Shown here piece by piece: positions 18,907 to 27,279 of a stretch of DNA of 64,000 bases. The stretch is from Vibrio bathopelagicus (GTDB taxonomy: Bacteria > Pseudomonadota > Gammaproteobacteria > Enterobacterales > Vibrionaceae), in contig NZ_CP062500.1 in NCBI RefSeq assembly GCF_014879975.1, forward strand, positions 868,001 to 932,000, read 5' to 3'. The position numbers and the translations under genes are program-made. Each line of letters starts with the position of its first letter. The stretch's first letter is position 1. The notes under the pieces were generated by a model. That model searched no databases. It was not told where the DNA came from and was given only the letters and a program-made list of their open reading frames with translations.

Positions 18907-20454
18907 CTATGAGTAAAGTGACCAATGCTGACTTTGAATACGAGAAATAAAGTGGCGTAGATCGCCTTCAAGCGGGCGATCCTCGACAATAAATTCAAAC
19001 TCTTTCAGGACTTCATCGCGAATGTGCTTCAGATTTTCACTCATGTGGTGCTCATCAAGCTCATTGTGGCGTTTACGAAGTTCAAGCGCTTGTGTACCCG
19101 CTAGAAGTGATGCCGCCGCAACTTGTTCAGTGAGTTCTAGAACACGTAGACAATCACGAGCCGCAATGGTACCCATGCTGACTTTGTCTTGGTTGTGGCA
19201 CTCAGTTGAACGAGAGAACACGCTTGCTGGCATGGTGTGTTTCAATGCCTCTGCTGTCCAAGCTGATACACCGATCTGTACCGCTTTGAAGCCGTGGTTG
19301 ATTGGTTTACGTTCGCCTTCTGCGCCTGTTAGGTTAAATGGCAGACCATTATTGAACTTGTAGTCCATTAGCTGAGCCATTTGGCGATCAAGTAGGTCTG
19401 CAAGGTTGGCTACCGCTGTTTTTAGGGTATCCATTGCCATTGCGATATGACCACCGTAGAAGTGTCCACCGTGCAATACGCGCTCATTGTCGCCATCGAT
19501 AATAGGGTTGTCGTTGGCGCTGTTTAGCTCGTTCTCGATCATCTGGCGAAGCCAAGGTAGAGAGTCTTGAACGACACCGATAACATGCGGAGCACAGCGC
19601 AGCGAGTAACGATCTTGTAGGCGATCACTGTTACGTGGTGGGCGATCTGCTTGCAGATCATCACGCAGCCATGCCGCAACTTGTTGCTGACCCGGATGAG
19701 GTTTAACTGCAAACAGCGCTTCATCGAAGTGGAAGTCATTACCTTGCATACCGACAGACACCATTGCGGTGATCTTAGTCGACAGCTGAGCTAGGTATTC
19801 CGCACGTTTGTAGGCAATACAAGCCAGCGCTGTCATCACAGACGTGCCATTCATCAATGCTAAGCCTTCTTTGGGCTTAAGCTTTATAGGGCTAATTTCT
19901 AGCTCTTTGTAGACGTCACTAGTCGGGCGAACTTCGCCTTTGTAGATAACATCGCGCTCACCAATGAGTGTGGCCGCCAGATAAGACAGCGGCGTTAAAT
20001 CGCCACTGGCACCAACCGATCCTTCTTGAGGAATACGCGGTGAGATGTCTTGGTTAATCAGAGTGACGATCTGGTTGAGCAAATCATGAGTCACACCAGA
20101 GACACCTTGTGATAAAGAACACAGGCGCGTTGCTAATACTGCACGAGATTGTTCGTGAGACAGTATTTCGCCTAAACCACAGCCGTGAAAACGTGTTAAA
20201 TGCAGCGGTAGTTCGTCAACTAGGTTCGGCGGAATTGCAACGGTACATGAGTCACCGTAGCCCGTTGTCACACCATAGATCACACCTTCTTCTTTCAATA
20301 GGCGTTCTAAAAAAGCGACACCACGGTCGATTTTTGATGTGAACTGGTTACTAGAGTTCATCGAGGCTTTTGCGCCTTGTGAGATAGCGACAACATCCTC
20401 AATCGTGAGGCGTTCGGCACCAAAGGTGATGCTATTTGGATTCTTTTTCGTCAT
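18907..20454 (-). CDS. Aromatic amino acid ammonia-lyase (HAL/PAL/TAL family) in the APE cluster
   Basis: A 515-residue MIO enzyme that eliminates ammonia from an aromatic amino acid. The self-cyclising triad Ala149-Ser150-Gly151 (GSVGASGDL) and catalytic Tyr60 (YGVTTGYG) are present. The residue pair that sets substrate choice reads Phe89-His90 (LTRFHGCG), where classical histidine lyases have Ser-His. No hutU, hutI or hutG is nearby, so a role in histidine breakdown is unlikely. In this context it may supply an aryl acid starter such as coumarate (inference). It overlaps apeJ by 23 bases and is part of the polycistron. Confidence 0.88.
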   Translation of the reverse strand: MTKKNPNSITFGAERLTIEDVVAISQGAKASMNSSNQFTSKIDRGVAFLERLLKEEGVIYGVTTGYGDSCTVAIPPNLVDELPLHLTRFHGCGLGEILSHEQSRAVLATRLCSLSQGVSGVTHDLLNQIVTLINQDISPRIPQEGSVGASGDLTPLSYLAATLIGERDVIYKGEVRPTSDVYKELEISPIKLKPKEGLALMNGTSVMTALACIAYKRAEYLAQLSTKITAMVSVGMQGNDFHFDEALFAVKPHPGQQQVAAWLRDDLQADRPPRNSDRLQDRYSLRCAPHVIGVVQDSLPWLRQMIENELNSANDNPIIDGDNERVLHGGHFYGGHIAMAMDTLKTAVANLADLLDRQMAQLMDYKFNNGLPFNLTGAEGERKPINHGFKAVQIGVSAWTAEALKHTMPASVFSRSTECHNQDKVSMGTIAARDCLRVLELTEQVAAASLLAGTQALELRKRHNELDEHHMSENLKHIRDEVLKEFEFIVEDRPLEGDLRHFISRIQSQHWSLYS

Positions 20455-22237
20455 GGTGCTTGCTCAATGTCCAAAAATTAAAAAAGTTGTACCACTGAAG
20501 CGGTGCTTTCAGTGTGTAATGCTGAAGTCGGTTCGCATATTTTTGCACGACTTGCTGTAAAGATTGTTCGCGTGTCTTTCTTGGTAGCTCGATTTCGTCG
20601 CTAAAATGCTCGAAATAGACATTAAAATGCGGCTTAGCTTGTGAGTCATCACGTAGCCCAAATAATAAAAAGACTGGGGCTTTGAGAACAGAGGCTAACA
20701 TAAATGGCCCTTGAGGGAAGGGCGCTTCCTTCCCCAAGAACTCTGCCCATACTGAACGGCTCTCTTTGCTGGTGGAAGTTCTATCACCAACAATCACAAT
20801 CCACTCGCCTTGCTCCAACTTCTGCTGCAACAAGATAGCGGTATCTGGCCCCATAGAAGTCACTTGAATCAGGTTTAAATCAGACTGTGGATTGACGGCT
20901 TTCATTACCGAATTAAAGCGTTCTGCATGTTCCGTGAAGACCAGTGCATTGATTTTGATGTGTGAGTGTCTACGGCCCAAAGCACGGCATAGTTCGATAT
21001 TGCCAAGGTGAGAACCAAGAATCAGTATACCTTGCTTATTTTCTACCATGCTCTCGAATTGCTCGTGGCCATGAATGGTCAGGTTATCTACCGAAAAATC
21101 GCCTTTCCATGCGGCTAATTTGTCTAGCATTGTGTGACCAAACGAAAGTAGATGCTTATAACTGGTTAACTCGGCTGGTAACTCAATATTCTGTTGCTCA
21201 GCGTATGCTTTTAGCTGGAATAGGTATTGCTCAGATGCGGTTCGAGCTCGCTTACCCGTTAGGTGGTAGTAACGCATCACACCACGTAAAATTAGGTTAA
21301 ATACGCCACGACCCAGCAGAGTATAAATGGCCAATAAAAGCTTGATGCCAAGTACTGTGCCGCGTTCTTGAGTCCGTGACCAGTGTGGCTGTTCAGTGTA
21401 TTTAGATGTGTTTTGGGGCTGTTGGTGTTCAGACGTTAAGTTACTTACAGACGTCGGCTTAAAATGACGGGCGATCAGTTTCGGTGCTCTTGGAAGCATG
21501 CCGAAGAACAATCGCGTATGCATCCAACTGATTTTGACGTTATCCCACAATGCATCGAAATGAGAGATGCCATTTTCAGGATAGATAACCTGAGTTTCAA
21601 CGAAGTCGATGTCGCAACCTTCCCAATACAGGCGAACCAGAATCTCGATATCGAAGTCCATTCTCGAACCAACATCATACTTATTCAACACCGCTTGAGT
21701 TTGGTTTATTGGGTAGGCTCTAAAGCCACACATGCTGTCTTTAATCGATAGAGATAGTGTTTCTATCCACACCCAAATGTGTGTCGCGTAGCGCCCATAG
21801 AGTCTTGCTTTGGGCACACTCTCGTCATAGATAGGCTGACCTGATATCAAGTGCTGTGGTTTGTCTTGCGAAGCTTGGATTAATGCGGGTAGGGCGTCTA
21901 GGTCATGTTGTCCATCAGCATCAATCTGAATGGCATGACTAAAGCCGAGATCTTGCGCTCGCTTAATCCCAGCCTTTACTGCGCCGCCTTTGCCTTGGTT
22001 TTGTTCAAGTGTCACCAAGGTTACGCTTGGGCTATCGGAGAGTGGAGTCAGAAACTGTTTAGTCGTGAGTTCACTGCCATCATCAACAATAATAATCGGA
22101 AGTTCGAATTCAAGGAGTGATGAGACTACTGCGGGCATGGTTGCGCCGTGGTTAAAGCACGGGATAAGGAAGCAAGCTTTGTAGCTGCTTTCTTTTAGCG
22201 TTTGTTGAGAAACAGCCTCGATGGAAGCGCTATTCAC
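20432..22237 (-). CDS. apeJ: Glycosyltransferase family 2 / lysophospholipid acyltransferase fusion ApeJ
   Basis: A 601-residue two-domain protein. Residues about 20-250 form a GT-A glycosyltransferase (ACFLIPCFNHG, IIIVDDGS and the DADGQHD metal motif). Residues about 290-590 form a lipid-A-type acyltransferase with the H-x4-E motif in GSHLGNIELCRALG near 410. The combined activities fit attachment of the aryl polyene to a sugar-lipid anchor. It overlaps apeI by 8 bases and the lyase by 23. The acceptor is not defined by the sequence. Confidence 0.88.
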   Translation of the reverse strand: MNSASIEAVSQQTLKESSYKACFLIPCFNHGATMPAVVSSLLEFELPIIIVDDGSELTTKQFLTPLSDSPSVTLVTLEQNQGKGGAVKAGIKRAQDLGFSHAIQIDADGQHDLDALPALIQASQDKPQHLISGQPIYDESVPKARLYGRYATHIWVWIETLSLSIKDSMCGFRAYPINQTQAVLNKYDVGSRMDFDIEILVRLYWEGCDIDFVETQVIYPENGISHFDALWDNVKISWMHTRLFFGMLPRAPKLIARHFKPTSVSNLTSEHQQPQNTSKYTEQPHWSRTQERGTVLGIKLLLAIYTLLGRGVFNLILRGVMRYYHLTGKRARTASEQYLFQLKAYAEQQNIELPAELTSYKHLLSFGHTMLDKLAAWKGDFSVDNLTIHGHEQFESMVENKQGILILGSHLGNIELCRALGRRHSHIKINALVFTEHAERFNSVMKAVNPQSDLNLIQVTSMGPDTAILLQQKLEQGEWIVIVGDRTSTSKESRSVWAEFLGKEAPFPQGPFMLASVLKAPVFLLFGLRDDSQAKPHFNVYFEHFSDEIELPRKTREQSLQQVVQKYANRLQHYTLKAPLQWYNFFNFWTLSKHHDEKESK

Positions 22238-22592
22238 TTTTTTCTCCCAGCTTCATTTTGCCTGAAGAGTGAGTCTGTTCGCCGCTGTTTGAGGTGTAAC
22301 TAAAGCTCAGCTTGCCTTTGTCAGCATCCCATTTGAGTGATAGCTGAATGGTAGAGTCTGGCAGGATAGGCTCTTGGAACTTGATGACTTCCATGCCTTT
22401 AAAGTAACCAGGGACATTCAGCTCTTGGGCTGCGTAGTGAAGTGCCCAATCAATCTGTGTAACACCTGGAAGAATAGGGAAGCTCTTGAAGTGCCCCTTA
22501 AAATCGGTGATGTCTCCAGTAACATGGAGGGTCAGAATCGATTCTTTCTCTGTAGTGTCAACAGCAATAACGTTTGGCTTTCTCTTATCCAT
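22230..22592 (-). CDS. apeI: Hotdog-fold dehydratase ApeI (FabA/FabZ-like)
   Basis: A 120-residue single hotdog domain. GHFKSFPILPGVTQIDWALHY near residues 31-51 matches the FabZ active-site segment, with the histidine in GHF and an acidic residue (D) in the following helix. It partners ApeP in dehydrating 3-hydroxyacyl-ACP intermediates during polyene growth. There is an 89-base gap to apeH upstream and an 8-base overlap with apeJ downstream. Confidence 0.87.
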   Translation of the reverse strand: MDKRKPNVIAVDTTEKESILTLHVTGDITDFKGHFKSFPILPGVTQIDWALHYAAQELNVPGYFKGMEVIKFQEPILPDSTIQLSLKWDADKGKLSFSYTSNSGEQTHSSGKMKLGEKSE

Positions 22593-22681
22593 AGCGTGTG
22601 CTTAGAATCCTTGGGCTGAAAATGAGTGTTCTGACAAAAATATAAAAAGATAAACTCAGTGTAAAACACGATAAGTGATTT

Positions 22682-24070
22682 CTATGATTTTACGAGCTGC
22701 TCTATGTGAGAGGTCAATCGCTTACCTTGGCTGTTGAGGGGAATCTCATCAACAATACGATACTTTCTTGGGATAGCGATCGGCTCTAACCACTTTCTGA
22801 GTTCTGAGCGTAGCATCAACCAGAATTTCCCTTTACTCGTGGCCGCAAGAGTGGCTTGGCCTTCATCTGATAGTACCAAAACCGACGCTAAGATTAAGCG
22901 CTCAGGTTCTTCAAATGGAATCACCACGCATTCACTGATCCAAGGCAGTTGCTCTAGTCGCTTTTCTACTTCAACCAGTGATACTCGTTTTTCTTCAATC
23001 TTGATCACGCGATCAGTTCGGCCCTTCAATATGAATTGATTATCCGAGACCATTTCGCACTCATCGGCGGTTTGATACCAGTTGTTTTTATCGATATACG
23101 GCGACAATAACTTAATGCAATTCTCACTGTTGAGACTAGCTTCAATACAGTCAAAAAGCTGCCAAGGTGTTTGAGCGTTTTCTTGTTGGCGAAAGGCGAT
23201 ACCGCCGGTCTCTGTGCTGCCAAATACCTCGATAGGTAAATGTCCCAGTAGATCTCGTGACTGATGAGCCGACTCGGTAGGTAGTGGGCCGCCAGAAGAG
23301 AACACACCAGCAAGCTGTACGGATTTTGTCTCGTGCTTTAACCGTTTGAGCAGCGCTGGGCTACTGATCAACACGCAGTTTTTATTGGCATGAGACAGAA
23401 TTTGTTCAGGGTACTCAAGGTTGCTTCGAGCAAATGGAATACCTGAACAAAGCGGCCATAAGATTCTGAATAATAAACCATAGATATGTTGATGCGAAAC
23501 CGTGCTCTGGATTCGGTTTCCTCTGAGTAACTCGCCCCAGTTTCTATTTAACTGAGCCGTCTCAATATCTAGGTGTTCTAATGTTTTATTGATTGCCTTG
23601 GGTGTGCCGCTTGAACCTGAAGTAAACAGGGTCAATTGGATGGCTGCTAAATCAATGGCTGGAAGATTATTGGTTAGAGGTTGCTGTGCCTCGGTGTTTG
23701 AGTCCAATAAGGTTTGTATATTGCGAGCGTCATTTACCTCAACCATGCCAATCGAGTCATCAACCAACAGGCAATCAAAATGTTCACTTAACTCGGCAAG
23801 CGCACAGGGCTGGTAATTGCCCGGTAAGATAATGTGTTTGTTGGCTGCAGCACATGCCAAAAAGGCCACCGAAAATAGGTAGCTGTCTTGGGTGCAAATC
23901 GCGACTCGTTGAAAATGAGATGAAGCTAAAAGGTTCACGAGTTGAGATAAGTCGTCGTTAAATGTTTGCCACGTAATCTCGTTATTGTCGTCAAAGCAGA
24001 CAATCGATTCAGGGGCTCTTTTTTGGCTGAGAAGCTCAGACAACGAGATGCAAGATACGGTTTGTGTCAT
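22682..24070 (-). CDS. apeH: AMP-dependent aryl acid:ACP ligase ApeH
   Basis: A 462-residue ANL-superfamily adenylating enzyme. The phosphate-binding loop TLFTSGSSGTPKAINK is near residues 150-165, FGSTETGG near 285, and a C-terminal hinge is followed by the catalytic lysine region NSQGKRLT near 450. In studied APE systems ApeH activates 4-hydroxybenzoate and loads it on the ACP; here the ammonia-lyase may provide a different acid. It lies 6 bases downstream of apeG. Confidence 0.87.
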   Translation of the reverse strand: MTQTVSCISLSELLSQKRAPESIVCFDDNNEITWQTFNDDLSQLVNLLASSHFQRVAICTQDSYLFSVAFLACAAANKHIILPGNYQPCALAELSEHFDCLLVDDSIGMVEVNDARNIQTLLDSNTEAQQPLTNNLPAIDLAAIQLTLFTSGSSGTPKAINKTLEHLDIETAQLNRNWGELLRGNRIQSTVSHQHIYGLLFRILWPLCSGIPFARSNLEYPEQILSHANKNCVLISSPALLKRLKHETKSVQLAGVFSSGGPLPTESAHQSRDLLGHLPIEVFGSTETGGIAFRQQENAQTPWQLFDCIEASLNSENCIKLLSPYIDKNNWYQTADECEMVSDNQFILKGRTDRVIKIEEKRVSLVEVEKRLEQLPWISECVVIPFEEPERLILASVLVLSDEGQATLAATSKGKFWLMLRSELRKWLEPIAIPRKYRIVDEIPLNSQGKRLTSHIEQLVKS

Positions 24071-24076
24071 AACAAT

Positions 24077-24634
24077 TTAACTCTGACGAATGCGCTGTCT
24101 TACTATCCACTCTCCTGCAAAGAGTAACCCTGCGAATAAATAGCTGAGTAAGCCATTGTATAGGGTCCATATTTCAAGAGGTTGGAAGCAGGTGTAAAGA
24201 GCAATAGAGCCATTGATAACAAAGAACAAACACCAGACTTTAGTGACTTTTCGAGTGTAATCAATGCCGCTTTGCGGAAGTTCAGGCTCTTGGAGTCGAG
24301 CAAGCCGCTCGATAATCGTTTGCGGTTGCCATAGGCTTGAAGCGAACACTGCCAACATACAAACGTTAACGATAACGGGATAATAGGTTAACCAGCCATG
24401 TTGCTTAAAGGCTAACCCTAATGCCAGTAGAACAATCCCGGCACTTCCACTGATCCAAGCTAAGTGCTTTAGCTCTTTGATTTTAGCCTGACCGCCGGTA
24501 AAAATGCGGACAGCAAAGATAGCGGCTAAGGCGATACCAACAGTTTGTAGGCCAAACTTGTTAAGCCCAAAGTAAACCGCTATTGGATAAGTGAAAAGTA
24601 TGATTGCCGACAACAAAGTCAGCAGAGGACGCAT
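24077..24634 (-). CDS. apeG: APE cluster integral membrane protein ApeG
   Basis: A 185-residue protein with about five to six hydrophobic helices (around residues 5-22, 28-45, 58-75, 82-100, 130-150 and 155-175). There are no recognisable catalytic motifs beyond conserved APE-cluster placement between the ACP and ligase genes. Its start overlaps the apeF stop by 1 base. The function is unknown; a role in anchoring the enzyme complex at the membrane is possible but unsupported. Confidence 0.75.
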   Translation of the reverse strand: MRPLLTLLSAIILFTYPIAVYFGLNKFGLQTVGIALAAIFAVRIFTGGQAKIKELKHLAWISGSAGIVLLALGLAFKQHGWLTYYPVIVNVCMLAVFASSLWQPQTIIERLARLQEPELPQSGIDYTRKVTKVWCLFFVINGSIALYTCFQPLEIWTLYNGLLSYLFAGLLFAGEWIVRQRIRQS

Positions 24635-24891
24635 TATGCGTCCTTCAATAGTTCAACCACAGACTCTACAACGTCATTAACGGTGCGTACTGCTTTGAAC
24701 TCTTCAGGTTTGATCTTCTTACCTGTTACGTTCTGTAGGTGAACGACCAAATCAACCGCATCAATGCTGTCGAGGTCTAGATCTAGATAAAGGTGGGCTT
24801 CAGGAGTGATATCTTCAGCATCAAGCTCGAACAGCTCAATAAGCGCATCTTTAACCTGGTTGTATACTTCTTGTTGGTTAGCTTGTGTCAT
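24634..24891 (-). CDS. apeF: Acyl carrier protein ApeF
   Basis: An 85-residue acidic ACP. The phosphopantetheine attachment site is Ser42 in DLDSIDAVD. It carries the starter or the growing polyene chain. It is tandem with apeE, 10 bases apart. The Ser-Ile-Asp pattern, instead of the Ser-Leu of fatty-acid ACP, is shared with apeE. Confidence 0.92.
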   Translation of the reverse strand: MTQANQQEVYNQVKDALIELFELDAEDITPEAHLYLDLDLDSIDAVDLVVHLQNVTGKKIKPEEFKAVRTVNDVVESVVELLKDA

Positions 24892-24901
24892 AAAGATCTG
24901 T

Positions 24902-25162
24902 CTAGTTGTTCGTTTGAGATGAGATGTAATTCGCTAGGTTTTCAACCGATGCAAAATGCTGGCGAGTGTTTGAATCGTCGGCATCGATAACAATGTTGTA
25001 CTTTTTCTTGATAGCAAGGCCAAGTTCAAGGGCATCGATAGAGTCTAGTCCAAGTCCATCGCCGAATAGTGGAGCTTCAGTTTCAATTTCATCAATGGTC
25101 ATGTCTTCAAGGTTTAATGCGTCGATGATCAGTTGTTTCAGTTCGTTGTGTAATGTTTCCAC
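24902..25162 (-). CDS. apeE: Acyl carrier protein ApeE
   Basis: An 86-residue ACP with Ser41 in LGLDSIDALE as the phosphopantetheine site. It is one of two dissimilar ACPs in tandem; APE systems use separate ACPs for different steps. A 104-base gap separates it from apeD, the largest gap between genes in this strand's cluster, so an extra promoter there is possible. Confidence 0.92.
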   Translation of the reverse strand: METLHNELKQLIIDALNLEDMTIDEIETEAPLFGDGLGLDSIDALELGLAIKKKYNIVIDADDSNTRQHFASVENLANYISSQTNN

Positions 25163-25266
25163 TTTGGCCTACTTAATGCTTTATCTAAATGCTGCTTTAA
25201 GGGGGCGATTCTACATTATACGAGGTATTTTCGAAATGCTGATATCGCCAGTTGTTTATTGATGAG

Positions 25267-26037
25267 CTAAATATTTTCTTCGGAAGGGAAAATAGTTTGT
25301 GCAAGATGATGATTAAGGCGCCTTGCTGCCGAAGTTAAGTTATTCGAATTCTCAATAAATGGTGTAACTTCTATTTTACCTTTCACCGCGATATGAAAAA
25401 AGGGTTTCGTAGCAGGAACTTGATACCATTTTTTCTCTTTCGTTAAGAATGTCGGAGAAACTGTAATATGAATTACACGTAAATCGGTTTGTGTTCGAGT
25501 GGCAATTTGCGCCGCACCACGTTGTAAGGATGGTTCAATTCCCGGTGTTGTGCGAGTACCTTCTGGAAAAACTAACAGTACATTGCCACGTGAAAAACGC
25601 TCTTCACAACGCTCTAAAAGATCGTCAGGTGCTTGATTAGGGATGTATCCCGCGGCTTTGACAATTCTCTTCATAAAAGGGTTTTCCCATATAGCCGCTT
25701 TAACGAGGCAATCACACTGGGGAAGTTGAGAGGCGATGAGTACATAGTCTATCAAACTCGGGTGATTGGCTACGATAATGCAGTTACGATCTTCGCGCAG
25801 TAGCTCAGCGCCATCAATCCTGTAATCGATTGCGCCCGTGAACTTCATGATTTGGCCGAATATATTGAATGAGAACTGAATCAGTTGTTGCGCCTTGAGT
25901 TCTCTTCGAATGGTGTTCGAGGTTGTGAGTGCTATCGATGGTAAGACCAAAAAGCTCAAAACCAACCCGCCTAAGCCAAAGATCGTAAAACACAGTCCGG
26001 TAGCGAAGACTCTCCAGTATTGGTCGGCTTTGCTCAC
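25267..26037 (-). CDS. apeD: 1-acyl-glycerol-3-phosphate-type acyltransferase ApeD
   Basis: A 256-residue membrane-associated acyltransferase. A hydrophobic N-terminus (about residues 10-40) precedes the H-x4-D motif NHPSLIDYV near residues 91-99 and the FPEGTRT substrate motif near 158-164. It is likely to acylate the lipid part of the APE conjugate. It overlaps apeC by 1 base. Confidence 0.88.
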   Translation of the reverse strand: MSKADQYWRVFATGLCFTIFGLGGLVLSFLVLPSIALTTSNTIRRELKAQQLIQFSFNIFGQIMKFTGAIDYRIDGAELLREDRNCIIVANHPSLIDYVLIASQLPQCDCLVKAAIWENPFMKRIVKAAGYIPNQAPDDLLERCEERFSRGNVLLVFPEGTRTTPGIEPSLQRGAAQIATRTQTDLRVIHITVSPTFLTKEKKWYQVPATKPFFHIAVKGKIEVTPFIENSNNLTSAARRLNHHLAQTIFPSEENI

Positions 26038-26789
26038 TATGCAGATCCTTCGTTGTTTGTTCTAACCCAAGACCAAGCCTGATGTTTGCCTGAAATAGTC
26101 CAACTCTGTTGTTCTAGAAGGATATTCTGCAGCGTTTGAAGGCCTTGTGGTAAGTCGCTATGCGTGTTGTCCGTCTCATTCTCTACCTTCCTTGAAATCG
26201 AATAGTCGTTACCTGAAGTCAATACGAGGCCTAACGCGTAATCGGCATAGTGCTGCGTTTCGTATTCTTGGTAGAGCTCAGGTAAAGGTTGGTCGAAGTC
26301 GATGACTAATACACGGTGTGACGGGTACTGGTGAAGATAAAGGTAAGCTTCAATCAGGGCATTATGGAAAGTATCTTGCCCAGCAGCGATCGAGGTAAGG
26401 GGAATGGGAGCTTTTGCGGCAATGGTTGTTAGGCCTGCTGCGGTATTGTGTACCGACTGCGAGAATGCCATTGGCGAGGCGTCATCACCTTCTAGTATTG
26501 ATTGAATCAATGTGGCGGTTCGGTGTAGCTCACCATGTCGACTGGCAAAAACCAGATAATCAATCTGGGTGTCTTTTAATAGAGTTGATGCCGTTTGAAC
26601 GGCCAACTTACTTTGTAAGCTCATTCTGCGGCGCATCATAGGAGGGATGGCTTTAAATTCAGTTGAGCCGCCTTGTGGCCAATCTAAATTAGCACTCCAT
26701 GTTTGCCATTCGGCATCGGAACTGAGACCGGCCGAATTTGCCGACCATTTCTCAATATTAAACGACATTAATTGGGATTGATTTGACAT
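26037..26789 (-). CDS. apeC: Ketosynthase-like chain-length factor ApeC
   Basis: A 250-residue short ketosynthase relative. It keeps the N-terminal half of the fold, but the active-site cysteine is gone: the equivalent stretch reads FSQSVHNTAAGL. This is the known shape of the APE chain-length factor, which pairs with ApeO and limits the number of double bonds. It is the first gene of the leftward polycistron, 72 bases from the divergent lipoprotein gene. Confidence 0.87.
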   Translation of the reverse strand: MSNQSQLMSFNIEKWSANSAGLSSDAEWQTWSANLDWPQGGSTEFKAIPPMMRRRMSLQSKLAVQTASTLLKDTQIDYLVFASRHGELHRTATLIQSILEGDDASPMAFSQSVHNTAAGLTTIAAKAPIPLTSIAAGQDTFHNALIEAYLYLHQYPSHRVLVIDFDQPLPELYQEYETQHYADYALGLVLTSGNDYSISRKVENETDNTHSDLPQGLQTLQNILLEQQSWTISGKHQAWSWVRTNNEGSA

Positions 26790-26861
26790 AGAGTATTGAT
26801 TTGCTTTGGGTCTAACTAAATACTATGCGTGTTTATAAACAAACACAGATAAGGAATTTAA
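26790..26861. promoter_or_regulatory. Divergent promoter region of the APE cluster with a 12-bp palindrome
   Basis: These 72 bases must hold the start signals for the long leftward APE operon and the rightward arm. A perfect palindrome TGTTTATAAACA lies at 26830-26841, nested in GTGTTT/AAACAC. It is a possible regulator site. No confident -35/-10 pair could be assigned on either strand. Confidence 0.5.
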
Positions 26862-27251
26862 ATGAAATTACTAAAAATAGCCGTTTCAATGTTATTTATA
26901 TTCGTTCTTGCAGGGTGTGGACGTGTCCAGCCTGTAATGAATGTTGAGGATACTCCAGTTGCACTGAATCTTCAAAGTAAACAGGTGAAATCAGCTATTT
27001 ATGAATCTGCTGAAAACCGAGGCTGGTTGGTTTCTGAAATTAAACCGGGCTTGATTCGTGCTGAACTGTATGTTCGTTCACACCATGCCGTCGTTGAAAT
27101 TCCTTATAACGACAAGTTTTACTCTATTCTTTACGTTGAGTCTGAGAATTTGAAGTACAACGATGGTGAAATACACCGTAATTACAACCGTTGGGTGAAT
27201 AACTTAAACGTTGATATTAAACGTAAGCTTGCGCAAATGGCAGCTGAGTAA
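26862..27251 (+). CDS. Small predicted outer-membrane lipoprotein, APE divergent arm
   Basis: A 129-residue protein with a hydrophobic signal and lipobox VLAGC (cysteine near residue 19), then a small soluble domain of about 100 residues. AAGGA lies about 8 bases before the ATG. It is the first gene of the arm divergent from apeC and is followed 28 bases later by the methyltransferase. No family function was recognised. Its position suggests a role in placing or sensing the polyene at the outer membrane (inference). Confidence 0.75.
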   Translation: MKLLKIAVSMLFIFVLAGCGRVQPVMNVEDTPVALNLQSKQVKSAIYESAENRGWLVSEIKPGLIRAELYVRSHHAVVEIPYNDKFYSILYVESENLKYNDGEIHRNYNRWVNNLNVDIKRKLAQMAAE

Positions 27252-27279
27252 TCCTCTATTATTTAAAGTTAGGTTTTTT

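Noticed and set aside
18907..20454. Histidine utilisation gene (hutH)
   Set aside because: The gene overlaps apeJ in the pigment operon, has a Phe-His selectivity pair, and no other hut gene is present.
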